Source: SFWF01 sp045539925
GTDB taxonomy: Bacteria; Bacillota; Clostridia; Oscillospirales; Acutalibacteraceae
DNA length: 64,000 bases
NCBI GenBank assembly: GCA_045539925.1
Contig: JAZQGH010000114.1
Span: 3,363 to 67,362, forward strand
Direction: 5' to 3'
Part shown: one piece after another, positions 62,151 through 64,000 of the stretch
How the letters are laid out: each line of letters starts with the position of its first letter
How positions within the stretch are numbered: the stretch's first letter is position 1
Position numbers and translations under genes: made by a program
Notes under the pieces: model-generated
What the model was told of the DNA's origin: nothing
Database searches by the model: none
What the model saw: the letters and a program-made list of their open reading frames with translations, nothing else

Positions 62151-62867
62151 ATGAAAAACAACAGGAGAATTATATGTTTTGATAATGATGTCAGCTTAGT
62201 TTCGTACGCAGGTATTGCAGGACCAAAAGAAAAAGAAGGACCTTTAGGTGAATATTTTGATTTTTGTTTTGATGACAGCTATTTTGGTGAAGAAACATGG
62301 GAAAAAGCAGAAAGCAAATTGTTGAAAAGTGCTGTTGAAACAGCCTTGCAAAAAGGAAGTATTCAGTCCGAAAGCGTTGATATTATATACGCAGGGGATC
62401 TGCTGAATCAGTGCGTGGCAAGTGCTTTTGGCATAATTGACCTGAAAATTCCGTTTTCAGGCGTTTACGGAGCTTGTTCAACTATGGCACTTTCTTTAAT
62501 TAACGCAGCCATAGGAGTAAATAGCGGCTCAGCATCATTATCGGTAGCAGCCACATCATCTCATTTTTGCTCTGCAGAGCGTCAGTATAGATTTCCCCTT
62601 GAATACGGGGGAGTTCGACCCCCAACAGCACAGTGGACGGTAACAGGCTCAGGAGCTGTTGTATTAGGAAAAGGCAGAAAAATTAAAGTAGTAGACTGTA
62701 TGCTTGGAAAAATGGTTGAGCTTGGGATTACTGATGCGAATAATATGGGCGCAGCTATGGCTCCTGATGATGTTAAAATAAGACCATACCCAACACACGA
62801 GGGTATGGTCTTTTTCTACACACAATTTTACATAAAGGGAGGTTTATCACATTACATAAAGTCTTGA
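62151..62867 (+). pseudogene. spoVAD: spoVAD, truncated at its C-terminal third
   Basis: SpoVAD is a thiolase-fold protein that binds dipicolinate for uptake into the spore. Residues 1-205 look normal: VSYAGIAGPKEKEGPLGEYFD, DIIYAGDLLNQC, SGVYGACSTMALSL, SSHFCSAERQYRFPLEYGG, and DANNMGAAMAP. The normal protein runs to about 340 residues, but here the match stops at about residue 205. The remaining 33 codons read through a terminator hairpin and show no similarity. No spoVAE follows. ATG 62151 is preceded by ACGGAGG. The product probably cannot fold fully, though a shortened protein is not excluded. A TGAATA lies upstream at 62104-62109. Confidence 0.8.
62780..62816 (+). terminator. Terminator hairpin inside the truncated spoVAD frame
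   Basis: AAGACCATACCC (62780-62791) pairs with GGGTATGGTCTT (62801-62812) over 12 bp, followed by TTTTTCT. It begins about 15 bases after the last recognisable spoVAD codon and so marks the foreign side of the break. Bases 62868-63027 hold no gene; they include CCCTGTATTTATGCGGG and AT-rich DNA. Confidence 0.85.
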
Positions 62868-63027
62868 AATCCCTGTATTTATGCGGGTTTTGAGCATATT
62901 CAGTAATGCTCATATCACAGTATAAAACACTTGGGTTTGAATGTCAAGAACGAGTAAACAATCACAAAATTTTGGAATTTAATTTCAGTTGCCGACTGAA
63001 AGTTATTTCCGCAAAGGAGGTATAAAA

Positions 63028-63648
63028 ATGAAATTAATTGATAGTTTAATAAAACAATTTGGATATAATACACCGTTTATGTTATCTGAAATTGAAAAAG
63101 AAGATTATAGCAAACAGCAAATAATTAAAGAGGTTACAAAATTATGTGAGGCAAAAAAGGTAATTCGCTTTGAACGCGGAATGTATTATATTCCGCGAAA
63201 GACAAAGTTTGGCACATCTTTTTTTAATCAAAACAAAGTTATTGAGAAAAAATATATTTCTGACGGTGATTTGGTTTATGGGTATTATTCGGGGAGATAT
63301 ATTCAAAAACTTTTAGGTTTAATTAAATACAATATCAATGCCATAGACATATTTAGTAACAATGCAAGTAAGGATGTTACGAAAATTACAGTTGGCAGTC
63401 AGTTAGTAATACTTCATAAAGCCAGAACAACCATCGACAAACACAACGCACCTGTTCAATGCCTTTTGGAACTAATGAACGGCATTGATGTCGAGACTCT
63501 TGACGAGTATAAACGAAAACTTATAACCGACTATATCGCAGAAAACCGAATCACCCAAAAGCAAATCACAAAATACATACCGTACTTTCCCGATAAGACT
63601 TGCCGAAATCTAATTGAAAGCGAGGTGATCTACCGTGTCCCGCAGTAA
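63028..63648 (+). CDS. AbiEi-like antitoxin/winged-helix protein
   Basis: The 206-residue protein has an N-terminal winged helix (about 1-52, ending in the family-typical FERGMYYIP). The C-terminal part has AIDIFSNNASKDVTKITVGSQLVILHKAR and CLLELMNGIDVETL, as in AbiEi/DUF6088-type proteins. AbiEi represses its own operon and neutralises the AbiEii nucleotidyltransferase toxin. Here the next gene is a membrane protein, not AbiEii. ATG 63028 follows AAAGGAGG with good spacing. A related stand-alone regulator is equally possible. Confidence 0.7.
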   Translation: MKLIDSLIKQFGYNTPFMLSEIEKEDYSKQQIIKEVTKLCEAKKVIRFERGMYYIPRKTKFGTSFFNQNKVIEKKYISDGDLVYGYYSGRYIQKLLGLIKYNINAIDIFSNNASKDVTKITVGSQLVILHKARTTIDKHNAPVQCLLELMNGIDVETLDEYKRKLITDYIAENRITQKQITKYIPYFPDKTCRNLIESEVIYRVPQ

Positions 63649-64000
63649 TAGTTGTATGGTTTGTACATACCTAATCGAACTTGTAGCCGGAATAATGACC
63701 GGTTACATATTTATCTATCTTGATGATGCCATTGTGATGAGATTTGCACTGTCGATGCTATATATCCCCGCAGTTCTCGTCCTTGTAGATGCAAAATCAA
63801 AAGCGGTGCGTTTTCTTGTCTACCTTATACTGACCGCTGTCTGCCTGTGGGGCGTGTTTTACGCTATCTATTGGCGCCGACCTTTCGGATTTTCTCTTAT
63901 TTTTTGTGCTATTGTCGGTTTTATCTACTATGTAATATTCACCGATAAAGCAACAAAGGATAAAATGTCAAAAATACTCATCGTCAATGGTTGCTTTATC
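63635..64000 (+). CDS. Unknown small membrane protein, runs off the window
   Basis: The frame from GTG 63635 stays open to the window end (122 codons) and has GAGGTGA at 63622-63628, 6 bases upstream. It overlaps the preceding gene by 14 bases, so coupling is likely. The peptide starts MSRSNSCMVCTYLIELVAG and has about four hydrophobic segments (near 10-26, 36-51, 58-76 and 84-101) with a short basic loop (DAKSKAVR). An aromatic YWRRPFG lies between the last two segments. No family recognised. It could be a partner of the AbiEi-like protein. Confidence 0.65.
   Translation, partial: MSRSNSCMVCTYLIELVAGIMTGYIFIYLDDAIVMRFALSMLYIPAVLVLVDAKSKAVRFLVYLILTAVCLWGVFYAIYWRRPFGFSLIFCAIVGFIYYVIFTDKATKDKMSKILIVNGCFI

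Noticed and set aside
1..64000. CRISPR arrays, insertion sequences, transposases, integrases, rRNA genes
   Set aside because: No regularly spaced repeats, transposase or integrase motifs, or rRNA segments were seen anywhere in the window.

Overview
The window is 64 kb of a low-GC genome with dense, short-spaced genes. Its many sporulation genes (sigG, a ylmC/ymxH-type gene, spoIVB, spoIIR, ytfJ, bofA, dpaA, dpaB, spoVAC and a broken spoVAD) point to an endospore-forming member of the Clostridia. The overall gene content (DUF711/ACT pair, TSCPD protein, one-piece ABC exporter, TTG starts) looks most like the Oscillospirales/Ruminococcaceae. That placement is an inference; there is no rRNA in the window. 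Both window ends cut genes: a trigger-factor-like chaperone on the left and a small membrane protein on the right.

Layout. 1-5 kb: trigger-factor-like protein, Sfp-type phosphopantetheinyl transferase, sigG with a SigF-like promoter, a YlmC-like PRC-barrel protein, spoIVB and a sugar kinase. 5-10 kb, minus strand: a zinc-ribbon membrane protein, a fused MacB-like ABC exporter, and the DUF711/ACT pair. 10-23.9 kb, plus strand: Lrp regulator with aminotransferase, ispE, spoIIR, rpmE, an IMPACT-family protein, then dgt-dnaG-rpoD, a TSCPD protein, an unknown gene, a spore-type amidase, an M50 protease, scpA-scpB, DUF2953, ytfJ and a pseudouridine synthase. 23.9-27.5 kb: a three-gene biotin-dependent carboxyltransferase set, then secG. 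27.5-38.8 kb: bofA, addB-addA, dpaB-dpaA and cca on the minus strand, and murC.

38.9-60.4 kb is one long plus-strand exopolysaccharide or capsule locus behind a consensus SigA promoter (TTGACA-17-TATAAT). It encodes a PglD-like acetyltransferase, a PglC-type initiating phosphosugar transferase, six glycosyltransferases, an EpsG-type polymerase and a Wzx flippase. It also encodes precursor enzymes for UDP-GalNAcA (TviB/TviC-like) and UDP-L-FucNAc (CapE, CapF, CapG). Its unusual members are a pyruvyltransferase translationally coupled to a MenD-like ThDP enzyme, and an uncharacterised nucleotidyltransferase between capF and capG. Together they predict a Wzx/Wzy polysaccharide with acidic and deoxyamino sugars and probably pyruvate-derived decoration.

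60.4-64 kb is a decayed and rearranged zone. It holds tRNA-Pro(CGG), an intact spoVAC, a serine-dehydratase pseudogene with an internal deletion and frameshifts, a spoVAD that loses its C-terminal third at a new terminator, and an AbiEi-like winged-helix gene overlapping an unfamiliar membrane-protein gene. The most unusual material is the ThDP/pyruvyl/nucleotidyltransferase part of the polysaccharide locus, the soluble transcarboxylase-like trio, and the spoVA break.
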